Counted from the first letter of the stretch, positions 41,720 through 51,252 are shown. The stretch is 64,000 nucleotides of DNA from JACIWG01 sp049969935 (GCA_049969935.1 JBMFNX010000001.1:1-64000); one strand, 5' to 3'. Program-made: numbers and translations. Notes: generated by a model from the letters alone, not told the origin.

Positions 41720-44562
41720 TGTTAGAGTATGAGGAAAAATGGATTGAGGCTTGGAAAAAAGATAGAGTATTTGAGGCAGATAGAGATGTTTCTAGAGAAA
41801 AACTTTTTGTGAATGCACCATTTCCCTACATGAATGGACCACTACATATTGGTCATGCCTTTACCTATACCAGGTTAGATGCTTATGCAAGATATAGAAG
41901 AATGAAAGGGGACAACGTCCTATTTCCCTTTGCATGGCATTGGACTGGTGAAGCTGTCGCTGGACAATCAGTTAGATTAAAAAAAGGAGACCCGACTGTA
42001 ATAAAAGCTTTTGTGGAAATTGATGGAATACCTCCAGAGGAGCTTGAAAAATTTACATCACCCTATAATTTGGCTGAATATTATACTAGAGTCAGTAGAG
42101 AAGCACTCTATAAACTTGGGCTTTCAATAGACTGGCGTAGAGAATTTTTTACTACAAGCTATAACAAGGGATTCAGTAAATTTATAGAATGGCAATATCT
42201 TAAACTAAAGGAAAAAAATTTTGTTATAAAAGGATCTCATCCTGTTGTATGGTGTCCTTCAGATCAAAGCCCTACAGGCGATCACGATAGACTTGAAGGA
42301 GAAGGCGTGTCCCCTGAAGAATTTTATTTAGTTTTCTTTAAAATGGACGAATATTTTTTGGCAGCGGCCACCTTTAGACCCGAAACCATATATGGTGCAA
42401 CAAATGTATGGATTCTTCCCGAAGGAGAATATGTTAAGGCGGAAATTGATAATGTAAAACTTGTAATAAGCCGGGAAAGCCTTACCAAGTTTATTGAGCA
42501 GGAGAGAAATGTAAAAACAATTGAAACCTTTTATGGAAAAGAATTGATAGGAAAAGAATGTGTTGTACCCTTAGCTGGACATAAAATTCCCATTTTACCT
42601 GCAAGCTTCATCGACCCAGCTTACGGAACAGGAATAGTGTATAGTGTACCAGCACACGCGCCCTATGATTGGCTAGCTTTAAGAGATCTACAGAGGGCTT
42701 CAAATGAAAAGTTGAAGGAAATTGCTGCTAAAATAAAACCAATTTCCATAATTAAAGTTGAAGGTTTCGGCGAGTATCCTGCTATTGAGATAGTGGAACA
42801 AATGGGAATAAAAGATCAAAATGATAAGCGGGCTGAGAAAGCAACAGAGATCATATACAGCAAAGAATTTCACACGGGGATAATGAAGGAAAATTGTGGA
42901 ATCCTAAGTGGAATGCCAGTTAGGGAAGCTAAGAATAAAGTGATAGAAACTTTAATACAGCAAGGTTTAGGCGATAAAATTTATGATCTACCTCAAATAG
43001 TTAGATGTAGATGTGGGACAAGATGTATCGTCAAGATACTAAGGGATCAATGGTTTTTAAACTATAGTAACCCAGAATGGAAAGAAAGAGTTCGCCAGCA
43101 CGTTAAAACAATGAAGATCTTACCAGAAGAAGCAAGAGCTTGGATTTATGCTACAGTTGATTGGCTTAACAATTGGCCTTGTACAAGAAAAACGGGAATG
43201 GGCACCCCACTTCCATGGGATAAGGAATGGATTGTTGAAACACTAAGTGATTCCACAATTTATATGGCATATTACATTGTAAGCAAATACGTGAACAGTG
43301 GAGAAATAGATCCTGAACAGATGACCAAAGAATTTTTTGACTACGTGTTTTTAGGTGAAGGCAAAATAGAGGAAGTTTCAAAAAAGACTGGAATAGATGT
43401 AAATATTTTAAAGAATGTCCGAGAAGACTTCCTTTATTGGTATCCAGTAGATTTAAGAAACTCTGCTAAGGAGTTAATTCCAAATCATTTAACATTTTTT
43501 ATCTTCCATCATGTGGCAATATTTCCAAAAGAAATGTGGCCTAAAGGAATAAGTGTAAATGGAATGATTACAATAGAAGGTAAAAAAATGTCAAAATCGA
43601 AGGGAATATTCACTACAATTTCAAAAGAAATAAGAAAATATGGAGCGGATGTTGTAAGAGCAGCATTAATTTATGGCGCAGAGGGAATGGATGATCCTGA
43701 CTGGAACGAGAATATAGCAAAGCTTATGGAGCAAAAAATTGCGTCCTTATTCGAGTTTGTAAATGAAATAAGAGAGATTTCAAGTTATAGGGAAAAAGAT
43801 TTTCCGGAAAAATTGTTACTTGCAGAAGTTAAGAATATGATTCAACTTGTTGAAAAAAATCTGGAGCAAATGAAGACAAAGACTGCCTTCCAAATTGCAT
43901 TCTTTGACATACCAAATGTTATAAAAAGGTATCTTAGGCAGGTTTCTGTACCAGAAAAGGATACACTCGAAGAAGTTCTAGAGTACTGGATAAAGGTGAT
44001 GGCACCATTTATTCCATTTACATGCGAGGAAATTTGGCATCTTATTGGAAGACAAGGATATATTTCTTTAGAAAAATGGCCGGCATTAAAGGTAAGTGAG
44101 GAAGACAGTAGAGTTCTTTTTGAATATAAACTTATAGAGAAACTTTTAGAGGACGTAAAGGAAATAAAGAAGGTGACAAAAACTGAGCCAAAAACACTAT
44201 ACATATATGTTGCAGCACATGAGCTGACGAAGGCATTTTTAAAATATGTAACCTATATTGAGGAGGGATTAACTACAAAAGAGGCTGTAAAAAAGATTTA
44301 TGAAGAAATCCCAGAAAACTTAATCGGGAGCGTGCCTCAATTAATTAAACTGGCCACCATATTAGAAAAAAATTTACTTAATGAAGTAAGAAAGATAGAA
44401 GATTTTGACGAATACCAAGTATACGATAAGAGTAAAGAATATTTAGAAAAGGAAACTGGCATGAAAATTAGAATACATTACTCAAATGAGCAAGACAAGT
44501 ATGATCCAAAAAATAAGGCTAAAAACGCTTTACCACTAAAACCAGCACTTTACCTAGAATAG
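41719..44562 (+). CDS. leuS: Leucyl-tRNA synthetase, archaeal/eukaryotic type
   Basis: A 947-residue class I synthetase. NGPLHIGHAFTYTR contains the HIGH motif, the CP1 editing domain includes ATFRPETIYGATNVWIL, and KKMSKSKGIFTT is the KMSKS loop. The C-terminal archaeal extension with PKTLYIYVAAHELTK recognises the long variable arm of tRNA-Leu. It begins at the alaS stop (TAATG), so alaS and leuS form an operon. Confidence 0.96.
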   Translation: MLEYEEKWIEAWKKDRVFEADRDVSREKLFVNAPFPYMNGPLHIGHAFTYTRLDAYARYRRMKGDNVLFPFAWHWTGEAVAGQSVRLKKGDPTVIKAFVEIDGIPPEELEKFTSPYNLAEYYTRVSREALYKLGLSIDWRREFFTTSYNKGFSKFIEWQYLKLKEKNFVIKGSHPVVWCPSDQSPTGDHDRLEGEGVSPEEFYLVFFKMDEYFLAAATFRPETIYGATNVWILPEGEYVKAEIDNVKLVISRESLTKFIEQERNVKTIETFYGKELIGKECVVPLAGHKIPILPASFIDPAYGTGIVYSVPAHAPYDWLALRDLQRASNEKLKEIAAKIKPISIIKVEGFGEYPAIEIVEQMGIKDQNDKRAEKATEIIYSKEFHTGIMKENCGILSGMPVREAKNKVIETLIQQGLGDKIYDLPQIVRCRCGTRCIVKILRDQWFLNYSNPEWKERVRQHVKTMKILPEEARAWIYATVDWLNNWPCTRKTGMGTPLPWDKEWIVETLSDSTIYMAYYIVSKYVNSGEIDPEQMTKEFFDYVFLGEGKIEEVSKKTGIDVNILKNVREDFLYWYPVDLRNSAKELIPNHLTFFIFHHVAIFPKEMWPKGISVNGMITIEGKKMSKSKGIFTTISKEIRKYGADVVRAALIYGAEGMDDPDWNENIAKLMEQKIASLFEFVNEIREISSYREKDFPEKLLLAEVKNMIQLVEKNLEQMKTKTAFQIAFFDIPNVIKRYLRQVSVPEKDTLEEVLEYWIKVMAPFIPFTCEEIWHLIGRQGYISLEKWPALKVSEEDSRVLFEYKLIEKLLEDVKEIKKVTKTEPKTLYIYVAAHELTKAFLKYVTYIEEGLTTKEAVKKIYEEIPENLIGSVPQLIKLATILEKNLLNEVRKIEDFDEYQVYDKSKEYLEKETGMKIRIHYSNEQDKYDPKNKAKNALPLKPALYLE

Positions 44563-44623
44563 AATACTATAACATTATTTAGCATAAAGATTAAATATGG
44601 TTGGAAGATAATCTTCCAAATAC

Positions 44624-45184
44624 ATGGAAATAGAATTGAATAATTGTAAAATTAAAATTATACAAGGGGATATAACAGAACAAAATGTAGATGCCATAGT
44701 TAATGCGGCTAATCCAACTCTTATGAGCGGAGGTGGAGTTGATGGAGCAATACATCGTAAAGGGGGGAGTAAGATACTTGAAGAATGTAAACAAATAAGA
44801 ACTACATTATATCCTAACGGGCTTCCAACTGGAGAGGCAGTTATAACTTCAGGAGGAAAATTGAAAGCAAAATATGTTATACATACTGTTGGCCCAATTT
44901 GGAAAGGTGGAAATAGTAATGAGGCTGAACTTTTATCTAACGCATATAAGAATTCATTAAAGATTGCAAAGAGTCGAGGACTAAAAAGTATTGCCTTCCC
45001 TTCAATCAGTACAGGAGCTTACAGGTATCCTATAGAAAAAGCGAGCATAGTAGCATTAAGCACAGTTAAAGAATTTTTAGAAAAAGAGGATGAATTAGAA
45101 GAAGTAATATTTGTACTCTTTTCAAAAAAGGATCTCGAAATATATGAACAAAATGCAATTGAAATATTTGGTTTGAGCAAATAG
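44624..45184 (+). CDS. Macrodomain protein, ADP-ribose hydrolase type
   Basis: A 186-residue single macrodomain. DAIVNAANPTLMSGGGVDGA is the ADP-ribose-binding loop with catalytic Asn/Asp, and PSISTGAYRYPIEKAS the phosphate loop. The MacroD-like motif suggests removal of ADP-ribose from proteins, RNA or O-acetyl-ADP-ribose. It has its own AT-rich promoter region after leuS and ends 16 nt before tRNA-Ala on the other strand. Confidence 0.92.
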   Translation: MEIELNNCKIKIIQGDITEQNVDAIVNAANPTLMSGGGVDGAIHRKGGSKILEECKQIRTTLYPNGLPTGEAVITSGGKLKAKYVIHTVGPIWKGGNSNEAELLSNAYKNSLKIAKSRGLKSIAFPSISTGAYRYPIEKASIVALSTVKEFLEKEDELEEVIFVLFSKKDLEIYEQNAIEIFGLSK

Positions 45185-45199
45185 AGAATAAGGTTATGG

Positions 45200-45274
45200 T
45201 GGACCGGGTGGGACTTGAACCCACGACCTCTCCCATGCCAAGGGAGCATAACTACCAGCCTGTACTACCGGCCC
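45200..45274 (-). tRNA. tRNA-Ala (GGC anticodon), CCA encoded
   Basis: Reverse-complement has acceptor GGGCCGG/CCGGTCC with the G3-U70 identity pair, anticodon stem CTCCC/GGGAG around TTGGCAT (anticodon GGC), T arm GTGGG-TTCAAGT-CCCAC and discriminator A. The next three bases on the minus strand (45199-45197) are CCA, so the 3' end is genome-encoded. No intron. Confidence 0.95.
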
Positions 45275-45331
45275 ATTTCCTCTCACTGCAAACCATATAC
45301 TACTTTTATTTAAATTCTTTTATTGTTATAA

Positions 45332-45340
45332 GTTTAAATC
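45332..45340 (+). promoter_or_regulatory. TATA box for tRNA-Gly
   Basis: GTTTAAATC about 35 nt upstream of the mature tRNA-Gly 5' end matches an archaeal TATA element; transcription would start near 45363 with a ~10-nt leader. Confidence 0.45.
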
Positions 45341-45372
45341 TTTTATTTTACTAACCCCTAAAGGTATCATGT

Positions 45373-45447
45373 GCGACCGTAGTCTAGTCTGGTCTAGGAC
45401 GGGAGCCTGCCACGCTTCTGACCCGGGTTCAAATCCCGGCGGTCGCA
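45373..45447 (+). tRNA. tRNA-Gly (GCC anticodon)
   Basis: Acceptor GCGACCG/CGGTCGC, discriminator A, anticodon stem GGAGC/GCTTC (one G-T pair) around CTGCCAC giving anticodon GCC, T arm CCGGG-TTCAAAT-CCCGG. The bases after the discriminator read CCT, so CCA is not encoded. No intron. Confidence 0.93.
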
Positions 45448-45531
45448 CCTATTTATCTAGAGTTATTCACTTGCGCATCATATTTAGTAATATGTACATT
45501 AATGCACACATCTGTGGGAAACTTTTTAAAA

Positions 45532-46338
45532 CTAGGGAGTGTATTTTCTTGCAGCTCTGTTAGCGATTAAAGCCGCTGCCACGCCAGCTGAAACACCATT
45601 GTCTATGTTAACGATAAGAAGACCGGGGGTACAAGATTGTAACATTGCGAGAAGTGATGCTATACCCATTCCGCCTAAACCATATCCTATGGATGTTGGT
45701 ACCCCTATTACAGGTACGTTTACAAGGCCTGCTACAACGGAGGGTAAGGCACCCTCTCTTCCTGCAACAACGATTATAACGTCTACATCTTCTTCTATCA
45801 TTCTTTTTAGTTCTGGTAAAAGTCTATGGATTCCTGCAACACCAACATCGTATGCGGTCAAAATTTTGCAGCCCATTTCTTCTAAAACTACTTTAGCTTC
45901 CTCAGCTACTGGAATATCCGCTGTACCCGCTGTTAATATTCCAACTTTACCGCCCTTTTTGCTTGCAGCAAAATTCTTTTTCTTTAAAACAACCATTTTT
46001 GCCTCCTTATTTATTCTAATAAAAGCTTTCTCATTTCCAATTTCACTTTCTATCCTTTTTATACATTCATCATTTACCCTGCTTATAATAACTCTACCCC
46101 TAGATTCAAGGGCTACTAAAGCTATTTTAACAACTGCATCTGAACTCTTACCTTCAGCCAATATTATTTCAGGCACACCACTTCTATCTTCTCGCCCACT
46201 ATCAAATTTAGCTAATCCTTCAACCTCATTAATAGCTAATAAATGTATCTCCTTTTCAGCTTCTTCTATTGAGATAGTTCCCTTAACCAATTTTTCTAAT
46301 ACTTCACGCACACTCATTTTACGTCTATAAAAGGACAT
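45532..46338 (-). CDS. larB: Nickel-pincer nucleotide synthase LarB (carboxylase/hydrolase of NaAD)
   Basis: A 268-residue protein with a PurE/AIR-carboxylase-like C-terminal domain. LTAGTADIPVAEEAKVVLEE, YDVGVAGIHRLLPELKRM and VVAGREGALPSVVAGLVNVP are the LarB blocks. LarB carboxylates and hydrolyses nicotinic acid adenine dinucleotide to the dicarboxylated mononucleotide, the first step to the nickel-pincer (NPN) cofactor of lactate racemase-type enzymes. Divergent from larC-larE. Start at one of two ATGs (46338 or 46317). Confidence 0.92.
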   Translation of the reverse strand: MSFYRRKMSVREVLEKLVKGTISIEEAEKEIHLLAINEVEGLAKFDSGREDRSGVPEIILAEGKSSDAVVKIALVALESRGRVIISRVNDECIKRIESEIGNEKAFIRINKEAKMVVLKKKNFAASKKGGKVGILTAGTADIPVAEEAKVVLEEMGCKILTAYDVGVAGIHRLLPELKRMIEEDVDVIIVVAGREGALPSVVAGLVNVPVIGVPTSIGYGLGGMGIASLLAMLQSCTPGLLIVNIDNGVSAGVAAALIANRAARKYTP

Positions 46339-46409
46339 ATAGTTTGCCTTTTTAAAATTTTTAATTTAATGTTTATTTACTTCAAAAAGTTTAGCTATTA
46401 TGTTCAGAG

Positions 46410-47648
46410 TTGGCTAGAAGAACGGTTTTTGTAGACTGTATGACGGCAGGAATTTCTGGAGATATGCTTTTAGGAGCGTTGGTTGACCTTTACCCTCAAA
46501 CATCAATTTTATCTGAAGTTGCAGATGTGATAAAAAACAATTTTATGACTGTTAAAAGAATATGTTTTAAAGTCGAAAATGTTTACAGGTGTGAGATAGC
46601 GGCTAAGAGAGTTGTAGTTGACTTAGAAGAAGAAAAAAATTTAACTGGAAAACAGCTTCAGGAAGGTTTAATCAAATGTATTAGAGAATTAAATCTCTCG
46701 CAGCGTATGAGTTCCTTTGCAATTTCAACTTTGAATACATTGATAGAGGCTGAATTAAAGGTGCATGGAAGAAGTTCTGAAGACATAGAGCTTGACGAAC
46801 TGGGCTCAATTGACACTATTTTCGATATCATTGGGGCTGCATATCTCATTCAAAAATTGGAGTTAGAGGATGCCATGTTTTTATCTTCACCAGTTTCAGT
46901 GGGAGGAGGTTATGTGAATTTTTCGCATGGCAGAATTGCGGTACCAGCTCCTGCAACTTTAGAAATTTTAAGCTCAAAAAAATTTCCTATCATTGGTAAA
47001 GATGTAGATGCTGAACTTACAACACCAACGGGTGCAGCGATTATAGTTAATCTTGCTGAAAAGGCTTTAACAGAATACCCGTTAATTAGGGTTTCAATGA
47101 CTGGATATGGGGCGGGATTCAGGGAATTTAAAGAATTTCCTAATGTCACAAGAATTATTGTTGGAGAGATTTTAGATAGAGGTACAAAAATGGAGGAAAT
47201 ATTTTTGATTGAAACCAACTTGGATGATGTTACAGGCGAAACTTTAGGCTATCTTATGGGAAAACTTTTTGATGAAGGCGCAAGGGATGTCTGTTTTATT
47301 CCAGTTTATTCGAAGAAAAATCGTCCTGCCCACATCGTTAGAGTTATGGTGGATGAAGAGAAAATGGAGCGGTTAGTAGAAGTTTTGGTTAAAGAAACAG
47401 GGAGTCTAGGAGTTAGAATTGAAAAATCGCATAGATATGTTTTGGATAGGGAAAATGTTGAGGTAAAGTTGTCTTCTGAACTGGGACAAGAGATTGTTAG
47501 AGTCAAGGTGGCAAAAGATGGTGAGGGAAAAATTATAAATTTTAAACCAGAATATGAGGATGTTAAGCGGGTTGCAGAAAAAACTGGTAAACCATTAAAG
47601 GATGTGTTTGAGATTGTTAAACACATTTTCAGAGAACAGTATGGATAA
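46410..47648 (+). CDS. larC: Nickel-insertion cyclometallase LarC
   Basis: A 412-residue protein from TTG at 46410. The N-terminal domain starts TVFVDCMTAGISGDMLLGAL, the central part carries GRSSEDIELDELGSIDTIFD, and the C-terminal part has ETNLDDVTGETLGYLMGKLF. LarC uses CTP to insert nickel into the pincer nucleotide, forming a Ni-C bond. In some bacteria LarC needs a programmed frameshift (LarC1/LarC2); here it is one intact frame. Its 3' end overlaps the larE start by 8 nt. Confidence 0.93.
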   Translation: MARRTVFVDCMTAGISGDMLLGALVDLYPQTSILSEVADVIKNNFMTVKRICFKVENVYRCEIAAKRVVVDLEEEKNLTGKQLQEGLIKCIRELNLSQRMSSFAISTLNTLIEAELKVHGRSSEDIELDELGSIDTIFDIIGAAYLIQKLELEDAMFLSSPVSVGGGYVNFSHGRIAVPAPATLEILSSKKFPIIGKDVDAELTTPTGAAIIVNLAEKALTEYPLIRVSMTGYGAGFREFKEFPNVTRIIVGEILDRGTKMEEIFLIETNLDDVTGETLGYLMGKLFDEGARDVCFIPVYSKKNRPAHIVRVMVDEEKMERLVEVLVKETGSLGVRIEKSHRYVLDRENVEVKLSSELGQEIVRVKVAKDGEGKIINFKPEYEDVKRVAEKTGKPLKDVFEIVKHIFREQYG

Positions 47649-48447
47649 AATTATGGATTTGTTGATAGAAAATATTAGGTTAAGAAAGAAGATTATTGTA
47701 GCACTTTCAGGAGGGGTTGACAGTTCTGTTGTCGCAGCACTAGCATATAAAGCATTAGGAGAAAATTCTTTAGCCATAACAATCAGTTCACCTCTTACCC
47801 CATCTTCGGACCTAAAGGATGCTGAAGATATTGCAAAATATATTGGTATAAAACATATTGTGATCGAAATGAATGAATTAACTATTCCAGAAATTGAAAT
47901 GAATCCTCCAAGTAGATGCTATCTGTGTAAGTACTTCAGGTTTAAAAACTTAATTGAGTATGCTAATAAGATTGGGATACAAACTGTAGCGGATGGGACA
48001 ACAGTCGATGACCTTAACGAATACAGGCCAGGATTAAAGGCGATACGTGAACTTAATGTATACAGTCCCTTACTTGAGGTAGGATTACGTAAAAAGGATG
48101 TAAGAGATATTGCAAAATCCTTAAACCTTCCCATATATAATAAACCTTCTAACGCATGCCTTGCTACTAGAATACCCTATAACGAAAGATTAACTGTTCA
48201 AAGGTTAAGGAGAATTGATGCCGCAGAAAAAATTTTAAAAGATACAGTAAACGTGAAAGTTTTAAGAGTAAGAGACCATGTAACTATTGCAAGAATTGAG
48301 GTTTCGCTGGAAGATTTGCCAAATATTATTCTTGGAAATGTTAGAGAAAAGATTGTTCAATCCCTAAAAGGCTTAGGCTACGAATTTGTCACTGTAGATT
48401 TATCAGGATATGGATTCGGCTGCTACGATAAAAGTATTACTAAATAA
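47641..48447 (+). CDS. larE: Sulfur transferase LarE, three-cysteine type
   Basis: A 268-residue PP-loop protein from the ATG at 47641. ALSGGVDSS (21-29) is the ATP-pyrophosphatase loop; Cys93 and Cys96 form a CYLC pair and Cys173 lies in NACLATRIPY. LarE adds sulfur to the two carboxylates of the pincer nucleotide. LarE with one Cys sacrifices its own sulfur, while forms with three Cys are known to hold an iron-sulfur cluster that supplies sulfur catalytically; this protein has the three-Cys set. Overlaps larC, so co-translated. Confidence 0.92.
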   Translation: MDKIMDLLIENIRLRKKIIVALSGGVDSSVVAALAYKALGENSLAITISSPLTPSSDLKDAEDIAKYIGIKHIVIEMNELTIPEIEMNPPSRCYLCKYFRFKNLIEYANKIGIQTVADGTTVDDLNEYRPGLKAIRELNVYSPLLEVGLRKKDVRDIAKSLNLPIYNKPSNACLATRIPYNERLTVQRLRRIDAAEKILKDTVNVKVLRVRDHVTIARIEVSLEDLPNIILGNVREKIVQSLKGLGYEFVTVDLSGYGFGCYDKSITK

Positions 48448-48490
48448 ATAAAAAGTAATATTTATTAACTTTTTTATGTAAGCATTAAGC

Positions 48491-49138
48491 ATGCATATTC
48501 CAGACGGTTTTCTGGACCCAACAATATCAATAGTAACATACATAATTTTTCTAGCATTTTTCGCATATGCATTTAAAAGAATACGGAATAGCTTTACCAC
48601 AGAAAATGTTAATTTGATAACTGTTCTTGCAGCTGGAATTTTTGTTGCACAAATGCTTAACTGGCCTCTTCCAGGAGGAACAAGTTTACATTTTGTTGGA
48701 GGAGCTCTTGCAGGAATAGTTGCTGGACCATGGCTTGGTTTTCTAACAATGTTTTTTGTACTTTTAATTCAATGCTTAATATTTCATGATGGTGGAATAA
48801 CTGCCTTGGGAGCCAATAATATTAACATGGCGATTATTGCCGTTTTCACAGGATATCTTATATACACCACTTTAGTGAAATTTTTTGGAGAAAAAGATTC
48901 CGTTAGAATTTTTTCAGCGTTTATTGGAGGATGGATCAGCATAACTTTAGCAGGATTAGCTTGTGGTATAGAAATTGGATTTTCCCTAACATTTCCATAC
49001 GGTCTAAGTACAACCGTTCCAGTGATGACTTTATGGCATCTTGGTTTAGGAGTTATTGAGGGAGCGATAACGGCTTTAATAGTGTTATACTTGTTTCATA
49101 GAATACCGCATTTAGTATATGCTGGGGTGAAAAAATGA
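48491..49138 (+). CDS. nikM: ECF nickel/cobalt transporter substrate subunit (CbiM/NikM)
   Basis: A 215-residue membrane protein starting MHIPDGFLDPTISIVTYIIF. The conserved N-terminal Met-His places His2 as metal ligand, and a second His-rich helix pattern FHDGGITALGANNINMAIIA follows. About six membrane segments. It is the S component of an ECF transporter for Ni2+ or Co2+. Nickel is favoured because larBCE lie directly upstream and no cobalamin genes are near. Confidence 0.9.
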   Translation: MHIPDGFLDPTISIVTYIIFLAFFAYAFKRIRNSFTTENVNLITVLAAGIFVAQMLNWPLPGGTSLHFVGGALAGIVAGPWLGFLTMFFVLLIQCLIFHDGGITALGANNINMAIIAVFTGYLIYTTLVKFFGEKDSVRIFSAFIGGWISITLAGLACGIEIGFSLTFPYGLSTTVPVMTLWHLGLGVIEGAITALIVLYLFHRIPHLVYAGVKK

Positions 49139-49428
49139 GTTTTGCTAGAGCGTGGTTTTTGATAATACTCTTGCTTTTAGTGAGCCCTCTATTTGGTGTT
49201 ATTTTAGCTAATGCTGTAGGATATCATGAACCATTAGACCTTGCAGCAGAACTCTTGAATAAACCTGACTTGACAGAAGATATTAATTGGACACCATTCC
49301 TAGATTATAGCGTACCGGGAGTCCCCTCCGAAATAGGATACATTATTTCAGGATTTATAGGAATAACATTAATACTTTCTTTAGGAACCTTATTGAGAAA
49401 AATTGTTACAAAGGGACGGTTAGATTGA
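49135..49428 (+). CDS. nikN: ECF transporter accessory subunit with PDGLE domain (NikN/CbiN-like)
   Basis: A 97-residue protein with two membrane spans: a hydrophobic N-terminal segment (about 5-26) and a C-terminal one (IISGFIGITLILSLGTLLR), flanking an extracellular loop with PLDLAAELLNKPD. This is the layout of PDGLE/CbiN proteins that pair with NikM/CbiM. Overlaps nikM and nikQ by 4 nt each. Confidence 0.85.
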   Translation: MSFARAWFLIILLLLVSPLFGVILANAVGYHEPLDLAAELLNKPDLTEDINWTPFLDYSVPGVPSEIGYIISGFIGITLILSLGTLLRKIVTKGRLD

Positions 49429-50204
49429 AGAGTTTAACTCAAACATTTTTGAACGAGGTAGGTGAGACGTTAAACTTTTTGAATATTGAAACAAAATACT
49501 ATTTTAATCCCACAATTTTCCTTTTTACAACATTAACTTTAACAGTTTTATCTTCATTCAACTCTAGAATTTTTATTTCATTTTACATGATAACATTAAG
49601 TTTAATTATCCTATTACATTTTAATAGTTCAGGCATAAAGATTTGGATAAAGATTACTACATTAGTCTTTTTCTGGACACTATTCATATCTATACCACTA
49701 ATTTTATCTTCCCCTAAAATATTTTCATTCTTTTCTAGTAAGAATGAAATATTTTATCAGCAAGAGGGAATATTAAGCTTCATTCTTAAGCCTGTCACAG
49801 CTTCAGCTACATTCACATCCTTCCTTTTGTCTGGTGGAGGAAAAAATTTTATTAGGGGGTTAGAGAGTATTAAAGTTCCTAAGGAAATAGTTAAACCTTT
49901 GTCGGCAACTATATTATTCATTCCAATGTTTACAAATTATGCCTGTAGAATGTTATCTGCGAGAGAGGCGAGGATAGTGTCAACTGATGTAAAAATTAAG
50001 TGGAAAATGCTTTCAACTGTTGTAGGAGATATGCTTTTAAAGGGCCTTGAAAAAGTACAGACACTTGAAAGAGCAATAAAGGCGAGAAGTTTTTCAAAAG
50101 ACTATATTAATTTACAGGAAATGAATTTTAAACTAATAGATTTGGCACTTTCTATACTAACTATTATTTCCATAATATTATTTTACATTTTTAACTTTTC
50201 CTAG
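49425..50204 (+). CDS. nikQ: ECF transporter membrane subunit (CbiQ/NikQ, T component)
   Basis: A 259-residue membrane protein with hydrophobic N-terminal helices and the coupling-helix motif MLSAREARIVSTD (Ala-Arg-Glu-Ala-Arg region) that contacts the ATPase, followed by TLERAIKARSF, the second coupling motif. It transmits ATP hydrolysis by the downstream ATPase to NikM. Confidence 0.9.
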   Translation: MKSLTQTFLNEVGETLNFLNIETKYYFNPTIFLFTTLTLTVLSSFNSRIFISFYMITLSLIILLHFNSSGIKIWIKITTLVFFWTLFISIPLILSSPKIFSFFSSKNEIFYQQEGILSFILKPVTASATFTSFLLSGGGKNFIRGLESIKVPKEIVKPLSATILFIPMFTNYACRMLSAREARIVSTDVKIKWKMLSTVVGDMLLKGLEKVQTLERAIKARSFSKDYINLQEMNFKLIDLALSILTIISIILFYIFNFS

Positions 50205-50210
50205 AAGGAT

Positions 50211-50933
50211 ATGCTTTTCAAAATGGATAAAGTATACTTCAAATATTCTGATGAAGATAAAATTTTAGAGAACATAAACTTTTATGCAGAAAATGGAGAA
50301 GTTGTCGCAGTACTAGGTCCAACTGGATGTGGGAAAACCACATTTCTTCTGGTTGCAGCAGGCCTTCTAGAACCCTATTCTGGAGAAGTATATTACAAGA
50401 ATAAACCGCTCAAAAAACAGCTTCCAGATGTCAGGAAAGAGATAGGTTTGGTCTTCCAAGATCCGGATGATCAAATCTTTAATGCGACAGTTTATGAAGA
50501 AATTGCATTCACATTAAAGCAATTATATCAAAAGGAGGATGTAGAAAAGAGGGTCTTCGAAGTCGCTAAAAGATTTAATATAGAGAATCTTCTCTACAAA
50601 AGCCCCTATAAGCTAAGTGTGGGCCAAAAACGTCTCGTAACATTCGCTTCAATATACGCGTATGAACCTAAACTAATGTTACTTGACGAACCTACTGCAA
50701 ATTTAAATTCAAAAATAGTTAAACAAGTCAAAAATATAATATTAGAATATAAAGCGAAAGGAAACTGCATAATATTAACTTCACACGATATTAATTTTGT
50801 CGTAAACGTAGCTAACCGACTGTATGCTTTAAATGGAGGAAAAATGGTTGGTGGGGGAGTTACTCAAATCATGCTTAAAGACAAAAAATTTCTTGAAATA
50901 GCGGATATTGACACTAATTATGCAAGCCTATGA
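50211..50933 (+). CDS. nikO: ECF transporter ATPase (CbiO/NikO)
   Basis: A 240-residue ABC ATPase. GPTGCGKTT is the Walker A, LVFQDPDDQIFNATVYEEIA the Q loop typical of ECF ATPases, LSVGQKRLVTFA the signature, and LMLLDEPTANLN the Walker B. Single ATPase, so a homodimer is expected. Last gene of the nikMNQO operon, 6 nt after nikQ. Confidence 0.93.
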   Translation: MLFKMDKVYFKYSDEDKILENINFYAENGEVVAVLGPTGCGKTTFLLVAAGLLEPYSGEVYYKNKPLKKQLPDVRKEIGLVFQDPDDQIFNATVYEEIAFTLKQLYQKEDVEKRVFEVAKRFNIENLLYKSPYKLSVGQKRLVTFASIYAYEPKLMLLDEPTANLNSKIVKQVKNIILEYKAKGNCIILTSHDINFVVNVANRLYALNGGKMVGGGVTQIMLKDKKFLEIADIDTNYASL

Positions 50934-51178
50934 AATACAGTCAGCAACTCAAGGCTAAAAATTAAAACAGAATCATTTAAAATTGTATTATAAATTTTTT
51001 AATGATAATAATATTTTTTCCAAAAATTCAGTTTCTATTAACTTGAATTATAGTACATACTATAGGAGTCTCATGATAGTAGCTATTCTAAATAAATATT
51101 ATAGACATGGAATTAAAGAAAATTTTTGCATAAAAGTTATTAATGGGCTGCTTAATAGCATTATAATTGTGCCATGAT
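50934..51178. other. Non-coding interval
   Basis: About 245 AT-rich nt between nikO and tRNA-Phe. A 64-codon open frame from 50983 has composition of translated AT-rich spacer and no recognisable feature, so I do not call it a gene. It probably holds the promoter of tRNA-Phe at its 3' end. Confidence 0.4.
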
Positions 51179-51252
51179 GCCGAGGTAGCTCAGCCTGGGA
51201 GAGCACCCGGCTGAAGACCGGGCTGTCGCCGGTTCAAGTCCGGCCCTCGGCA
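51179..51252 (+). tRNA. tRNA-Phe (GAA anticodon)
   Basis: Acceptor GCCGAGG/CCTCGGC, discriminator A, D arm GCTCAGCCTGGGAGAGC, anticodon stem CCCGG/CCGGG around CTGAAGA (anticodon GAA), T arm GCCGG-TTCAAGT-CCGGC. 74 nt, no intron, CCA not encoded. Confidence 0.96.

Noticed and set aside
45369..45563. Open frame across tRNA-Gly
   Set aside because: It is the tRNA read as protein plus the antisense end of larB; the tRNA fold is clear.
45539..46330. 263-codon frame antisense to larB
   Set aside because: Ser/Thr/Ile/Pro-rich translation typical of the complement of a real gene; larB has family motifs.
50983..51177. 64-codon open frame upstream of tRNA-Phe
   Set aside because: Low-complexity translation of AT-rich spacer (Asn, Tyr, Ile rich), no family feature, no clear ribosome-binding site, ends against the tRNA.
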